Of a stretch of DNA of 64,000 nucleotides, positions 48,293 to 57,189 are shown piece by piece. A program made the translations under genes and the position numbers. Position 1 is the first letter of the stretch. Each line of letters opens with the position of its first letter. Origin of the DNA: Nocardioides ferulae (GTDB lineage Bacteria > Actinomycetota > Actinomycetes > Propionibacteriales > Nocardioidaceae); assembly GCF_003660455.1 (NCBI RefSeq), contig NZ_QZVR01000011.1, positions 62,001 to 126,000 on the forward strand. The letters are read 5' to 3'. The notes beneath the pieces were generated by a model that was not told the DNA's origin, ran no database searches, and was given only the letters and a program-made list of their open reading frames with translations.

Positions 48293-49690
48293 TCAGCCCG
48301 CGGTGCCCCGCAGCGTGACCGGGCCACTGCCGCGCCGACCCTGCAGGACGCCCAGCCCGGCGACCAGGCAGACCCCCGCGAGGGTCAGGCTGGTGGCGCG
48401 GAACGCGACCAGGTCGGCCCCGTAGACCGCGAGCAGCGCGACGCTCGCCGCCGAGCCGACCGCGAAGCCGAGGTAGCGCAGCAGCTGGTTGAACGCCATC
48501 GCGCTGCCGGTCTCGGTGGCGGGCACCTGCGGCACGATCAGCGTCGCCAGCGACGAGAACGTGAACCCGCTGCCGAGCCCGCCGACCGCCATCACGACCA
48601 GGGCCTGCCACAGGTGGTTGTGGGCGACCGCAAGCAGCACCATCGACGAGGCGAACACCGCACAGCCGGTCGGCAGCAGGACGTGCGGGCCCCGGCGGCG
48701 GGCGATCCGCAGCGCCACCCGGCTGCCTGCGACGCTGGTCAGGGCGTAGGGCAGCAGCACCAGGCCGGCCGCCGAGACGCCGAGGTCGAGCCCCCACCCG
48801 CGACTGCCGTCGGCGCGGACCAGCAGCACGACCAGGGTGAGCAGGCCGTACATCCCGACGCCGAGCGTGAACGCGACACCGTTGGGGCCGAGCACACCGG
48901 GCCTCGAGGCGAGAGCGAGGTCGACCAGCGGCTGGCCACCCCGACGAGTCACCCGCCGGGTCTGCGCGACCCATGCCGCGACCAGCACCACACCGGTCGC
49001 GGCGAGGCTCACGGTCGCCGGCGACGTCCAGCCCCAGTGGTCGCCCTGGCTCACGGCCAGCAGCACCGACACCATGCCGACGGCGACCAGGGCGACGCCG
49101 GTGAGGTCGACCTGCTGCGACTCACCGTGTGCCTGGTGCGGGAGGAAGCGGAGCGCGAGCGCGAACGTCGCCGCGACCAGGGCCGCGCCGAACCAGTAGG
49201 CGCCCGCCACTCCGGCGTGCTCGGCGACCAGCGCGGTGACCGGATAGCCGAGGCCCGCGCCGGCGACCGTGGCCACCGAGAGGAGGGAGAGTCGCGAGGA
49301 GAGCCGCTCTCCCCGCCACAGGTCGCGGGCGACCGCCAACGTGAGCGGCGCGAGGGCCAGCCCCACGCCCTGCAGAGCGCGGCCGACCAGCAGCCCGCCG
49401 ATGCCGGTGGGCAGCGCGGAGAGGACCAGGCCGACCAGGACCGCGGCGAGCCCGCCCAGCACCACCGGCCGGCGGAGCCGTCCGCTGCCCCAGCGGCCCA
49501 GGGCCGGGGTGGTGGCCGCCGCGGCCAGCATGGTCGCGGTCAGCACCCACTGCGCCGTGCTGAGCGGCACGGCGTACGACGTCGCGATGCTGGGCACCAG
49601 TGGCGCCCCGAGGCTGCTCACCACGGCGGTGACCGTGGTGATGGCGGCGAGGGTGGCGAGGATCCAGCGGTCCTTGGCATCGCTCGGCAC
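48293..49690 (-). CDS. MFS transporter, drug-resistance type
   Basis: 465 residues with ~12-14 transmembrane helices. VVSSLGAPLVPSIATSYAVPLSTAQWVLTAT (helix 1) and GRWGSGRLRRPVVLGG (motif A-like loop), GRALQGVGLALAPLTLAVARDLW (motif C-like) identify the DHA2-type multidrug exporter group. It should use the proton gradient to export small molecules. GTG 49690 is chosen since GGGAG lies ~9 bases upstream; the frame extends to 49729 without support. It is convergent with the TetR gene and may be controlled by it. Confidence 0.86.
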   Translation of the reverse strand: MPSDAKDRWILATLAAITTVTAVVSSLGAPLVPSIATSYAVPLSTAQWVLTATMLAAAATTPALGRWGSGRLRRPVVLGGLAAVLVGLVLSALPTGIGGLLVGRALQGVGLALAPLTLAVARDLWRGERLSSRLSLLSVATVAGAGLGYPVTALVAEHAGVAGAYWFGAALVAATFALALRFLPHQAHGESQQVDLTGVALVAVGMVSVLLAVSQGDHWGWTSPATVSLAATGVVLVAAWVAQTRRVTRRGGQPLVDLALASRPGVLGPNGVAFTLGVGMYGLLTLVVLLVRADGSRGWGLDLGVSAAGLVLLPYALTSVAGSRVALRIARRRGPHVLLPTGCAVFASSMVLLAVAHNHLWQALVVMAVGGLGSGFTFSSLATLIVPQVPATETGSAMAFNQLLRYLGFAVGSAASVALLAVYGADLVAFRATSLTLAGVCLVAGLGVLQGRRGSGPVTLRGTAG

Positions 49691-49747
49691 GGGGCCAGTC
49701 TCCCGGGCGGAGGCCCCCGGACTCCCCACGGGGCCGCGCTCAGCCGC

Positions 49748-50368
49748 TCAGAACGGCGCCAGGATCCGGTCGACGAGGACCCCCGTCGCGACCAGCGGAA
49801 GGGGCGCGGTCACCGCGAGCACGCCGACGGTGGAGAGCACCCGGCCTGACCGACGCTCACCGAGCATCAGCCCGGCGACCATAACGGCCGCGACGGCTGC
49901 GGCGAGGAGCCCCGGTGACCCGACGAGGAGCGCGTCACCGGGGCCGCTGAAGCAGAGGAAGTCGTTCTCGCCGCAGCTGGCGTTCAGCACCGCGTAGCCG
50001 AGCACGGCGAACCCCGCCGCCACCAGCCCGAGCAGCACCACCCCGACCGCGCACACGACGCGCCGCAGCTGCGGGTGGATGGCGACGAATCGGGAGGCGA
50101 GCCCCACCCAGGCGAGCAGCCCACCGAGCGCCGCGACCAGGGTGGCACGGGGCTTCATGTCCCAACCCCACTCGTCCCGGTCGGAGTAGTGTCCGCCCCA
50201 CCTGCGGGGCCGCTGCAGGTCGTCGGCGAGCGCCCAGCCGGTGAGATAGGCGAGCACCGCGAGCGCCGCGAGGCCCAGGCCTGCGGCGATGGCCCACCGC
50301 TGCGCGGAGGTGAATCGCAGAGGTCGCGCCCCGATGAACGGCCGCTCGGGCAGCTGCGTCTGGTCCAT
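49748..50368 (-). CDS. Membrane protein of unknown function
   Basis: 206 residues with about five hydrophobic helices (~25-48, ~75-95, ~103-125, ~145-170, ~178-200). The charged loop after helix 1 has DDLQRPRRWGGHYSDRDEWGWDMKPR. A small loop contains two Cys (SCGENDFLCF), which may form a disulphide outside the membrane. I do not recognise the family. It lies 57 bases upstream of the MFS gene, same strand. Confidence 0.65.
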   Translation of the reverse strand: MDQTQLPERPFIGARPLRFTSAQRWAIAAGLGLAALAVLAYLTGWALADDLQRPRRWGGHYSDRDEWGWDMKPRATLVAALGGLLAWVGLASRFVAIHPQLRRVVCAVGVVLLGLVAAGFAVLGYAVLNASCGENDFLCFSGPGDALLVGSPGLLAAAVAAVMVAGLMLGERRSGRVLSTVGVLAVTAPLPLVATGVLVDRILAPF

Positions 50369-50454
50369 GTCTCCGACGCTAGGAGCCGCCCGGGCCGCGC
50401 GCGTGAGCCCCGCTACTCAACCGGTACGCCGGGCCGGCCGGCCCGGCGTACGAC

Positions 50455-51786
50455 TCAGGTGAACTCGGGTGGCTGCCCGGTCGTCTCGAGCACCGACAGC
50501 CACAGGTCGCCCTGCGGGTCAACGTGGTTGCGGTGGCTGACCGCCAGCGGCATCGGGATGTGCACGAACCGGCGGCGCCGGCGGCCGACGAGCACTTCGG
50601 TGCGTCCGGCCATCGCGGCGTGCACCGCCGCGTGGGCGAGCCGGAGACAGTAGGCGCTGTCGAACGGGTTCGCGGGCACGCTGCGGATGGAGTAGCTCGG
50701 GTCGAAGTAGCGCACGTTGTGCTCGAGGCCGTGGCTGTCGAAGTCCTCGACGATCTTGCGGCGCAGCAGCCGGCCGATGTCGCCGAACCGCACGTTGCCC
50801 GAGGCGTCCTGGCCGGGCGGCTCGGTCTCGATGTGCTGTTGACCGGCTCCCTCGGCGACCACCACGACCGCGTGCCCGCGGGTGCGGACGCGTTCGCGCA
50901 GGTGGGTCAGGAACCCGTCGGGCCCGTCGAGGGCGAACGGCACCTCGGGGATCAGCACGTAGTCGACGTCGTCCTTGGCCAGCGTGGCGTAGCAGGCGAT
51001 GAAGCCGGAGTGGCGGCCCATCAGCTTGACCAGCCCGATGCCGCCGGGCGCGGAGCGGGCCTCGACGCTGGCGGACTGGATCGACTTGGTCGCCTCGGCC
51101 AGGGCGGTCTGGAACCCGAAGCTCTGGTCGATGTGCGGGATGTCGTTGTCGATGGTCTTGGGGATGCCGACGACGGCGACCTTGAGGCCGCGTTCGGTCA
51201 CGACGCGGACGATCTCCATGGCGCCGTGGATGGTGCCGTCGCCGCCGATCACGAACAGGATGTTGATGTTGAGCCGCTCGAGGGCGTCAACCATCTCCTC
51301 GGGGTCCTGGCCGCCGCGGGAGGTGCCGAGGATGGTGCCGCCCTCGTCGTCGATGCGCTGCACGTTCTCGGGCGTGAGGTCGACGACGTCGTCCCCGAAG
51401 CGGGGGATCATGCCGCGGTAGCCGTTGCGGAACCCCATGATCCGGGTGACGCCGTAGTGGCGCGACAGCTCGAGCACCAGCGAGCGGATCACGTCGTTGA
51501 GCCCCGGGCAGAGCCCGCCGCAGGTGACGATGCCGACCCGGGTCTTCGCCGGGTCGAAGTAGATCTTCTTCCGCGGCCCGCCGGGCTCCAGGCTGGGCAG
51601 CTGGTCGATCGGCACGCCGCGCGAGCCGGCCAGCCCGACGGTGTCGTCGAAGAGGATGCGGTCCTCCTCCATGACGGAGTGCTGCGTGGTCTGCCGCGAC
51701 ATCAGCGCGTCGGCGAGCGGGGAGTCGACCCGGCAGGGACCGAGCGTGCGGACCACGAGGTCCTCGGCGGTGACCATGCCCGACAT
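50455..51786 (-). CDS. 6-phosphofructokinase family (PFK, PfkA superfamily)
   Basis: 443 residues. Catalytic core: GIVTCGGLCPGLND (nucleotide loop), IGGDGTIHGA (~180) and GIPKTIDNDIPHIDQSFGFQTA (~210, catalytic TIDND Asp; given in parts PKTIDNDI and FGFQTAL), and MGRHSGFIA. GGDGT, with Gly after Asp, is the residue set of ATP-using PFKs; the Lys in PKTIDND is typical of the longer plant/trypanosome/PPi-like clade X. So it should phosphorylate fructose-6-phosphate, probably with ATP. GGAGG lies before ATG 51786. Confidence 0.87.
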   Translation of the reverse strand: MSGMVTAEDLVVRTLGPCRVDSPLADALMSRQTTQHSVMEEDRILFDDTVGLAGSRGVPIDQLPSLEPGGPRKKIYFDPAKTRVGIVTCGGLCPGLNDVIRSLVLELSRHYGVTRIMGFRNGYRGMIPRFGDDVVDLTPENVQRIDDEGGTILGTSRGGQDPEEMVDALERLNINILFVIGGDGTIHGAMEIVRVVTERGLKVAVVGIPKTIDNDIPHIDQSFGFQTALAEATKSIQSASVEARSAPGGIGLVKLMGRHSGFIACYATLAKDDVDYVLIPEVPFALDGPDGFLTHLRERVRTRGHAVVVVAEGAGQQHIETEPPGQDASGNVRFGDIGRLLRRKIVEDFDSHGLEHNVRYFDPSYSIRSVPANPFDSAYCLRLAHAAVHAAMAGRTEVLVGRRRRRFVHIPMPLAVSHRNHVDPQGDLWLSVLETTGQPPEFT

Positions 51787-52017
51787 CAGCGGACCTCCGC
51801 CGTCTGGGTGCGGCGTACGACGGCGGCGTCTGCCCGGCGACTCGGCTGCCCGGTGGGCTCGGCTTGCTGTTCGGCTCGGATCACGGGTTCACGCTATCGG
51901 TGCTCCGGGGCGTCCGCTGCGCGATGCCGCGCCCCGGCTGGTTCCGCACGTTCCTGTCGTCCGGGAAGCCGGTTCACGACGCAGACGTGAGGAGCCACGC
52001 GTGCCGCTGGTGCTTGG

Positions 52018-52090
52018 TAGGCCCCGTGGGACTCGAACCCACAACCAAGAGATTAAAAGTCTCCTGCTCTGCCAATTGAGCTAGGGGCCC
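52018..52090 (-). tRNA. tRNA-Lys (UUU)
   Basis: Reverse complement cloverleaf of 73 nt: acceptor GGGCCCC/GGGGCCT, D arm GCTC/GAGC, anticodon stem GGAGA/TCTCT with loop CTTTTAA (anticodon TTT) and T arm GTGGG-TTCGAGT-CCCAC. CCA not encoded. Confidence 0.95.
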
Positions 52091-52466
52091 GGGGGTCTGG
52101 ACGTCTGGCTGGACTCTGCTCCGGATGTCAGGAGGCAGTTCGTTCCTCCCCGTCGCCGGGCGACAGTACCGGACGCTGGGGTCGGTCTGGGTGGTGCCGC
52201 CGATGGGTCGGCGTCCGTCGGGTCGCGGATGCCGAGGTCGAGCCCTCACCCTTCCCTGTTCGACGTCGCGGCAATCGGGGCGCAGCATCGGAGCACGGCG
52301 CGCGAGGCCGCCGTCCGGCATCCTCCAACGGCGCCCGGCCTGGCTGCGACCTTCGAGTGTCGGGTCAGCGTGTTTGTCGCGGTCATGCGTGGGTAGACGT
52401 GAGGCTCGTCAGCAGTGCTGGCGGATGCGGACACGACAGGGGGCAGCACATGGGGGGACACGCCAG
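52091..52466. other. Intergenic region between tRNA-Lys and lipoprotein gene
   Basis: About 375 bases with no supported gene in any frame. On the minus strand TACTGT at 52168-52163 could be the -10 of tRNA-Lys. On the plus strand GTTT-N15-GGGTA at 52372-52395 resembles a SigF-type promoter for the lipoprotein. GGGGGG at 52452-52457 is a ribosome-site candidate. Confidence 0.5.
52372..52395 (+). promoter_or_regulatory. Possible SigF-type promoter
   Basis: GTTT (52372-52375), 15 bases, then GGGTA (52391-52395), 72 bases upstream of GTG 52467. The -35 lacks the leading GG and the spacer is one base short of the best consensus, so confidence is modest. Confidence 0.4.
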
Positions 52467-53540
52467 GTGAGACGGCAGGTGACACGCACGGGCACCGGGC
52501 GGTTGCGCCTGTCGATCGCCGTGGCTGGAGCCGCGATGGGGCTCGGTCTCCTGACCTCCTGCGGCGCTGACGGCCTGGCGGTCGGAGACGTCGAGGCGAG
52601 CGAGGTGGCGACGCCGCCGGAGGGGGTGAAGACCGTCTCGGTGACGGTCCCGACCGGCACCCTGGACGTCTCTGTGGCCGTGCCGGCCCAGGAGGTCGGC
52701 GACCTGCAGGCACCGGACGGTGGCAGCCTGCTCTGGATCTCGACCGACTTCCAGGACATGGCGGTGCGGCGCGACGTCTGGTCGTTCGCAGCCCGCGAAG
52801 GGGCGGCGATGCCGATCGGTCTCCGGGTGAGCGTCGAGGGCACCACCTACCCCGTGGGTGTCGTCCGACGCGGCGCCGCCGGCACCGACGGCGGGGAGCC
52901 GGTGCCCCGGGACCTCGTCGTGGCCCTCGGCGAACGGCTCGTCACCCAGGACGACGTCTCCGTCGAGGTGACCTATGACGGACTGGCCCAGACGGTGCAC
53001 CTGGGCGACGGCTCACGGGATCCGGGCCCGGCCGATGCGCTCTACGCGGATGCCCCGCGGCCCGGTGACCTGCCGACTGTCCCGTGTGCCAACGGTCCCG
53101 TGCGCCACGGTGACCTCACCGCGCCGATGACCTGCCGGGTGGGTCCTGCGTTCACCGTGCCCTACCTGCCCGCCCTCGGTTGGGCGGAGGAGGGGCGGGC
53201 CTGGACGGTGGTCGGTCTGGGGGTCGACCTGCCACGCGTGGAGCTCGCCGCCCCCGGCGTAGCTGCGGGAAGCTACGCCGTGACCGGCGTCGAGAGCTCA
53301 CCGGCGCTCTCGGGCCAACAGCCTGTCGAGATGCTCGACGAGACCATCGACGCCCAGGGTGCCCGGTACGCCGCCCAGCTGGTCTTCGCGAGCACACCCG
53401 AGGTCGGTGGGTTGCTGCGCATCGACCTCGACTACACGCTTCGTCTCGCCGACAGCCGTGGTCCGGGGAAGAACCCGCCGGCCACCACGACGCTGCGCCG
53501 CGTCACGACGGTCGACCTGTCCTCGCTCGGTGAGCCATGA
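52467..53540 (+). CDS. Secreted lipoprotein of unknown function
   Basis: 357 residues. N-terminal Arg-rich region, hydrophobic helix and lipobox LLTSC near residue 30 indicate a lipoprotein. The mature part is all-beta by appearance, with VSVTVPTGTLDVSVAVPAQ, Ser/Thr/Val-rich strands, one Cys pair (VPCANGPV and TCRVGPAF) that could form a disulphide, and a C-terminal TTLRRVTTVDLSSL. No family recognised. GTG 52467 is used (G-rich site 9 bases upstream); GTG 52479 is also possible. Confidence 0.7.
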   Translation: MRRQVTRTGTGRLRLSIAVAGAAMGLGLLTSCGADGLAVGDVEASEVATPPEGVKTVSVTVPTGTLDVSVAVPAQEVGDLQAPDGGSLLWISTDFQDMAVRRDVWSFAAREGAAMPIGLRVSVEGTTYPVGVVRRGAAGTDGGEPVPRDLVVALGERLVTQDDVSVEVTYDGLAQTVHLGDGSRDPGPADALYADAPRPGDLPTVPCANGPVRHGDLTAPMTCRVGPAFTVPYLPALGWAEEGRAWTVVGLGVDLPRVELAAPGVAAGSYAVTGVESSPALSGQQPVEMLDETIDAQGARYAAQLVFASTPEVGGLLRIDLDYTLRLADSRGPGKNPPATTTLRRVTTVDLSSLGEP

Positions 53541-53647
53541 GTTGAGCGCGCCAGTGGCGTGGGGCTCCGCGAGCCGCACTAGCATCGCAGTACGCGGCCG
53601 GGCGCGGCCGCCGTGCGACTCACGGACGAGAAGGTGGTGGCGAGAGA

Positions 53648-54367
53648 GTGTCGAGGCAGGCCCGGCAGCAGTCGCTGCCCGCACATCCCACGGTGTTGAC
53701 TCCAGTGCAGGTGCGCGTGCCGCAGCCGGCCGACACGGCGGTCGAGCTGGTCAGCCGGGTCCTGGATCTCGAGTCCGCCGACGGCGCCACCCCGACGCAG
53801 GGGACCGCCGAGGGCGAGGCGCCGACCATCGTCGTCGCGCGGCCCGACCTCACCGGCGTCGTCGACGCGGGCGTGCTGCCGCGGCCGGAGCAGGAGCTGA
53901 CGCTCGGCTGGCCGCACGAGAACGGCCAGGTGCTGCTGCCGGTGACGGCGGTCGCGGACCGGCGCCGCTACGGCCCGGTGTGGCTGTTGACCCCGGTGGG
54001 CGAGCCGCGGCGCGTCCAGCGGCGCGAGTTCTTCCGGGTGCCGTTCGCCGCGCCGGTCACGCTGACCCCGATCGACGACGACGGCGGCAGCGGCCCGGCG
54101 AGGTCCGGCACGGTCGTCGACCTCGGCGAGGGCGGCCTGCTCGCCGTGGTGGAGGGCGAGCGGCCGGCCCCGGGCACCGAGGTGGAGGTGCGGCTCCTGG
54201 TGGGTGGCGACCTCGTGCGCTCGGTGGCCGAGGTGGTCCGCCACGTCGAGCTGCCCGGCGGCGGCCCCGGCGTCGCCCTGCGGTTCAGCGACCCGGAGGA
54301 GCACGGCGACCTGATCCGCAGCGTCGCGTTCGCCGAGCAGCGACGGCTCGCCGCCCGCCACGACTGA
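53648..54367 (+). CDS. PilZ/YcgR-like domain protein, possible c-di-GMP receptor
   Basis: 239 residues. After an N-terminal beta-rich ~115 residues of YcgR-like kind, the segment VQRREFFRVPFAAPVTL supplies the R-x3-R of PilZ domains, followed by VVDLGEGGLLAVVE, which corresponds to the (D/N)xSxxG motif with Gly in place of Ser. C-terminal GVALRFSDPEEHGDLIRSV completes the fold. If functional it binds cyclic di-GMP. The Ser-to-Gly change may weaken binding, so the receptor role is uncertain. GTG 53648. Confidence 0.72.
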   Translation: MSRQARQQSLPAHPTVLTPVQVRVPQPADTAVELVSRVLDLESADGATPTQGTAEGEAPTIVVARPDLTGVVDAGVLPRPEQELTLGWPHENGQVLLPVTAVADRRRYGPVWLLTPVGEPRRVQRREFFRVPFAAPVTLTPIDDDGGSGPARSGTVVDLGEGGLLAVVEGERPAPGTEVEVRLLVGGDLVRSVAEVVRHVELPGGGPGVALRFSDPEEHGDLIRSVAFAEQRRLAARHD

Positions 54368-54666
54368 CCTGCCGGGCGCCGGGCTGCGTGCTGATGGCCA
54401 CACCGCGCGCTTCTCGCGCTAGAGTGGGCGACGCATCCATTCGCAGGCCTCGCCCATCTCGCCTCGCGCCGTCTGGTCGGCGGTCGTGACGCGCAGTCAG
54501 GCGGCCTGGCCGCCGAACCCCGCACGGGTTCGCCGGCCGGACGTTGCGGCGCACCTGCCGTCGCGACGGCGTACGGCGTCCTGCGCGCCAGGGGTCAGAG
54601 ACCCGCCCGGGTGCGTGCTGCACAGGCCCACGGCGTTGCTCGCCGGGGATGTCGGAGGAGGAGTTC
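54368..54666. other. Leader region of the SNF2 helicase gene
   Basis: About 300 bases without a supported gene. TAGAGT at 54420-54425 is a possible -10; downstream are two small hairpins, GCGGCC/GGCCGC at 54501-54513 and CGAACCC/GGGTTCG at 54514-54532, which might form a structured leader. I do not identify a known riboswitch. Confidence 0.35.
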
Positions 54667-56841
54667 TTGGCTCGACGAGGCCAGCGCCAGTCCGGTGCCA
54701 CCCGCACCGCCAACCGGCGGCGCCGCGGCGCCCGCGTGCTCGACAACGAGGGCATCATCCCGGTGCTCGCGAAGGCGGTGCGCGAGGTCGAGAACGCCGT
54801 CCAACGCGGCCAGGTGTCGTCGTCGACGCGCACGAAGTTCCAGGTGATCGCGCTTCTGGTGCGTGAGGAGCGGGCCCACGTCAAGGCCGACTCCGAAGCC
54901 ACCGAGGCGCGCCGCGGCGAACAGCTCAAACGGCTCGACGGGGTCGCCACGATCCTGGCCAAGACCGCGGCGCGCGACACCTCGATGCTCGCGCTGCTCG
55001 CCGAGGACGCCGAGATGTCGGAGTCCGCGCGGCTGCTGCGCCGCGAGATGCTCGAGGCCGCCGGCATCGAGGTGCCCGACGACGAGCCCGAGCCGGAGGC
55101 CCTGCCCGAGGCGGGCGCCGACCGGCGGGTGGTGCCGCAGTCGGTGATCTCGCGTCAGCTCGCGAACCCGTTCCTGGTGCCGGACTTCTCGATCGCCGAG
55201 CAGACCCGCAGCCGGGCTCGGCGGCTGGCCGGCTGGGAGCTGCTCGGCCCGCTGTTCCGCTCCTTCGAGTACGCCGGCGCGGGCGCCACCTCGACGATGC
55301 CGCTGCCCGAGCCCGACGAGCTGCTGCGCCTCGCGCCCGGACGCGAGCTGATGCACCACCAGGGGCAGGTCGTGGCCGCGGCCGCGCACGGCCACCGCTC
55401 GTTCCTGCTCGCCGACGAGCCCGGCCTGGGCAAGACCGCCCAGGCGCTGCTCGCCGCGGAGGCCGTCGGCGCCTACCCGCTGCTGGCCGTCGTGCCGAAC
55501 GTGGTCAAGGCGAACTGGGCGCGCGAGGTCGGCATGTGGGTTCCCAACCGCAAGGTGACGGTGATCCACGGCAACGGCGAGGACGTCGACGCGTTCGCCG
55601 ACGTCGTCGTGGTCAACTACGAGATCCTCGACCGCCACGTGGGCTGGCTGGGGGACTTCGGGTTCCGCGGCATGGTCGTCGACGAGGCGCACTTCATCAA
55701 GAACAAGACCTCCCAGCGCAGCCAGCACGTGCTGCAGCTGGCCGACCGCATCCGGTCGCGCACCGCGCGACCGTTGATGGCGGCGCTCACCGGCACCCCG
55801 CTGATCAACGACATCGAGGACTTCCGGGCGATCTGGCAGTTCCTCGGCTGGATCGACGACGTCAAGCCGCTGGGCGCGCTGATGGACCGGCTCGAGGACA
55901 CCGGGCTCACCCCCGCCGACCCCGGCTTCTATCCCTCGGCCCGCGCGGCCGTGGTCGACATGGGCATCGTGCGGCGTCGCAAGGTCGACGTCGCCAAGGA
56001 CATCCCCGCCCGCCGGGTCGCCGACATCCCGGTCGAGCTGGACGACGAGATGGGTCGCTCGATCCGCGAGGCCGAGCGCGAGCTGGCCCGCCGCTTGGTC
56101 ATGCGCTACGACGCCGCGCTCGAGCGGCGTACCTCCGGTGCGGTGGTCTCGGGCATCGACCACGAGCTGGTACGCCGGGTGGCGACCTGGGAGCGCGAGG
56201 ACTCCGACAGCGGCACGGGCGGCGAGAACGTCTTCACGATGATGCGCCGGATCGGCCAGGCCAAGGCCGGGCTGGCTGCCGACTACGCCGCCCAGCTGGC
56301 CCGCAACGTCGGCAAGGTGGTCTTCTTCGCCAAGCACATCGACGTGATGGACAACGCCCAGGACACCTTCGCCCGGCGCGGCATCCGGTTCACCTCGATC
56401 CGCGGCGACCAGTCGCGCACCGCGCGGGAGAAGGCGATCGACGGGTTCGTCAACGACCCCGAGGTCGCGGTGATCGTCTGCTCGCTCAGCGCCGCGGGCG
56501 TGGGCATCAACCTTCAGGTCGCCTCGAACCTGGTGCTGGCGGAGCTGTCGTGGACCGACGCCGAGCAGACCCAGGCCATCGACCGGGTGCACCGGATCGG
56601 TCAGGAGGAGCCGGTGACGGCGTGGCGGATCATCGCCGCGCAGACCATCGACACCAAGATCGCCGAGCTCATCGACAGCAAGGCCGGCCTGGCGGCGCGC
56701 GCCCTGGACGCCTCCGACGAGGAGCTGCCGTCCTCGGCCGACGTGCAGACCGAGGCGATGGTCGCACTGCTCACCGAGGCGCTGGAGAAGCGGGCGGCCC
56801 TCACGCCCGCGGGTGCGGTCCCGGCGTTGCCGGGCCTCTGA
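54667..56841 (+). CDS. SNF2-family DEAD/DEAH-type helicase
   Basis: ~724 residues. Residues ~220-420: Walker A DEPGLGKTAQA (~250), DEAH box VVDEAHFIKNK (~337), LTGTPLINDIEDF; residues ~540-680: helicase C motifs GKVVFFAKHIDVMD and IDRVHRIGQEEPVTAWRI. SNF2 ATPases translocate on DNA and remodel protein-DNA complexes. A charged N-terminal ~150-residue region precedes it. GGAGGAG (54654-54660) sits six bases before TTG 54667, which I take as the start; ATG 54649 is in frame and lacks a site. Confidence 0.82.
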   Translation: MARRGQRQSGATRTANRRRRGARVLDNEGIIPVLAKAVREVENAVQRGQVSSSTRTKFQVIALLVREERAHVKADSEATEARRGEQLKRLDGVATILAKTAARDTSMLALLAEDAEMSESARLLRREMLEAAGIEVPDDEPEPEALPEAGADRRVVPQSVISRQLANPFLVPDFSIAEQTRSRARRLAGWELLGPLFRSFEYAGAGATSTMPLPEPDELLRLAPGRELMHHQGQVVAAAAHGHRSFLLADEPGLGKTAQALLAAEAVGAYPLLAVVPNVVKANWAREVGMWVPNRKVTVIHGNGEDVDAFADVVVVNYEILDRHVGWLGDFGFRGMVVDEAHFIKNKTSQRSQHVLQLADRIRSRTARPLMAALTGTPLINDIEDFRAIWQFLGWIDDVKPLGALMDRLEDTGLTPADPGFYPSARAAVVDMGIVRRRKVDVAKDIPARRVADIPVELDDEMGRSIREAERELARRLVMRYDAALERRTSGAVVSGIDHELVRRVATWEREDSDSGTGGENVFTMMRRIGQAKAGLAADYAAQLARNVGKVVFFAKHIDVMDNAQDTFARRGIRFTSIRGDQSRTAREKAIDGFVNDPEVAVIVCSLSAAGVGINLQVASNLVLAELSWTDAEQTQAIDRVHRIGQEEPVTAWRIIAAQTIDTKIAELIDSKAGLAARALDASDEELPSSADVQTEAMVALLTEALEKRAALTPAGAVPALPGL

Positions 56842-56989
56842 GGTCAGCCACATGGGGTCTCGGGTCGGCCGCCGGGCGGGCTCGGGTCAGGTAGCGGCCA
56901 GCAGGTGAGCACCGCTCTCAACCGGCTGGACATGAGCACTGATGGGGTGGCGTACCGGACTCCTTCCGGCACATCCCCCGTGGACAGCG
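56842..56989. other. Spacer after SNF2 helicase
   Basis: No gene is seen. On the minus strand the frame of the remnant that follows continues here but with no similarity to the conserved tail, so the original 3' end appears replaced. Confidence 0.4.
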
Positions 56990-57085
56990 CTATGGCTGCC
57001 TTCGTCGTCGAACCAGTCGGAGCCGTCGTCGTAGAAGTTGCCGTTGCGTCCGTGTTCGTCTTGCGGCGTGTGCGTCCGCGGTCGG
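56990..57085 (-). pseudogene. 3'-end remnant of the Pro-rich T7SS-like gene (unit 1)
   Basis: The minus strand encodes RNGNFYDDGSDWFDDEG in a row similar to the invariant C-terminal FYDDGSDWIDDEG of the full genes at 58954 and 61653, with one substitution (I to F), then diverges before the end GIGPDVLR, so the stop is lost. Upstream the basic RGRK-type stretch is degraded. No start or body remains. It is a remnant of a deleted copy, next to lipoprotein gene A. Confidence 0.7.
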
Positions 57086-57144
57086 ACCCTGCGGCTCCTG
57101 CCCCGCATCGGCCCGGCCAAACCGGGGCCGCAACCAGCTGTGGC

Positions 57145-57150
57145 TACGGT
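57145..57150 (+). promoter_or_regulatory. -10 element of lipoprotein A
   Basis: TACGGT within the conserved block GCTACGGTGTGCG; followed by 27 bases and the AGGAG site, the same spacing as at lipoprotein C (60868-60873). Confidence 0.55.
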
Positions 57151-57189
57151 GTGCGAAACGGCTCAGGACGTCAAACCAGGAGAGGCCGC

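Noticed and set aside
54420..54666. A structured small RNA or riboswitch before the SNF2 helicase
   Set aside because: Two short hairpins are expected by chance at this GC content; no known motif could be matched.
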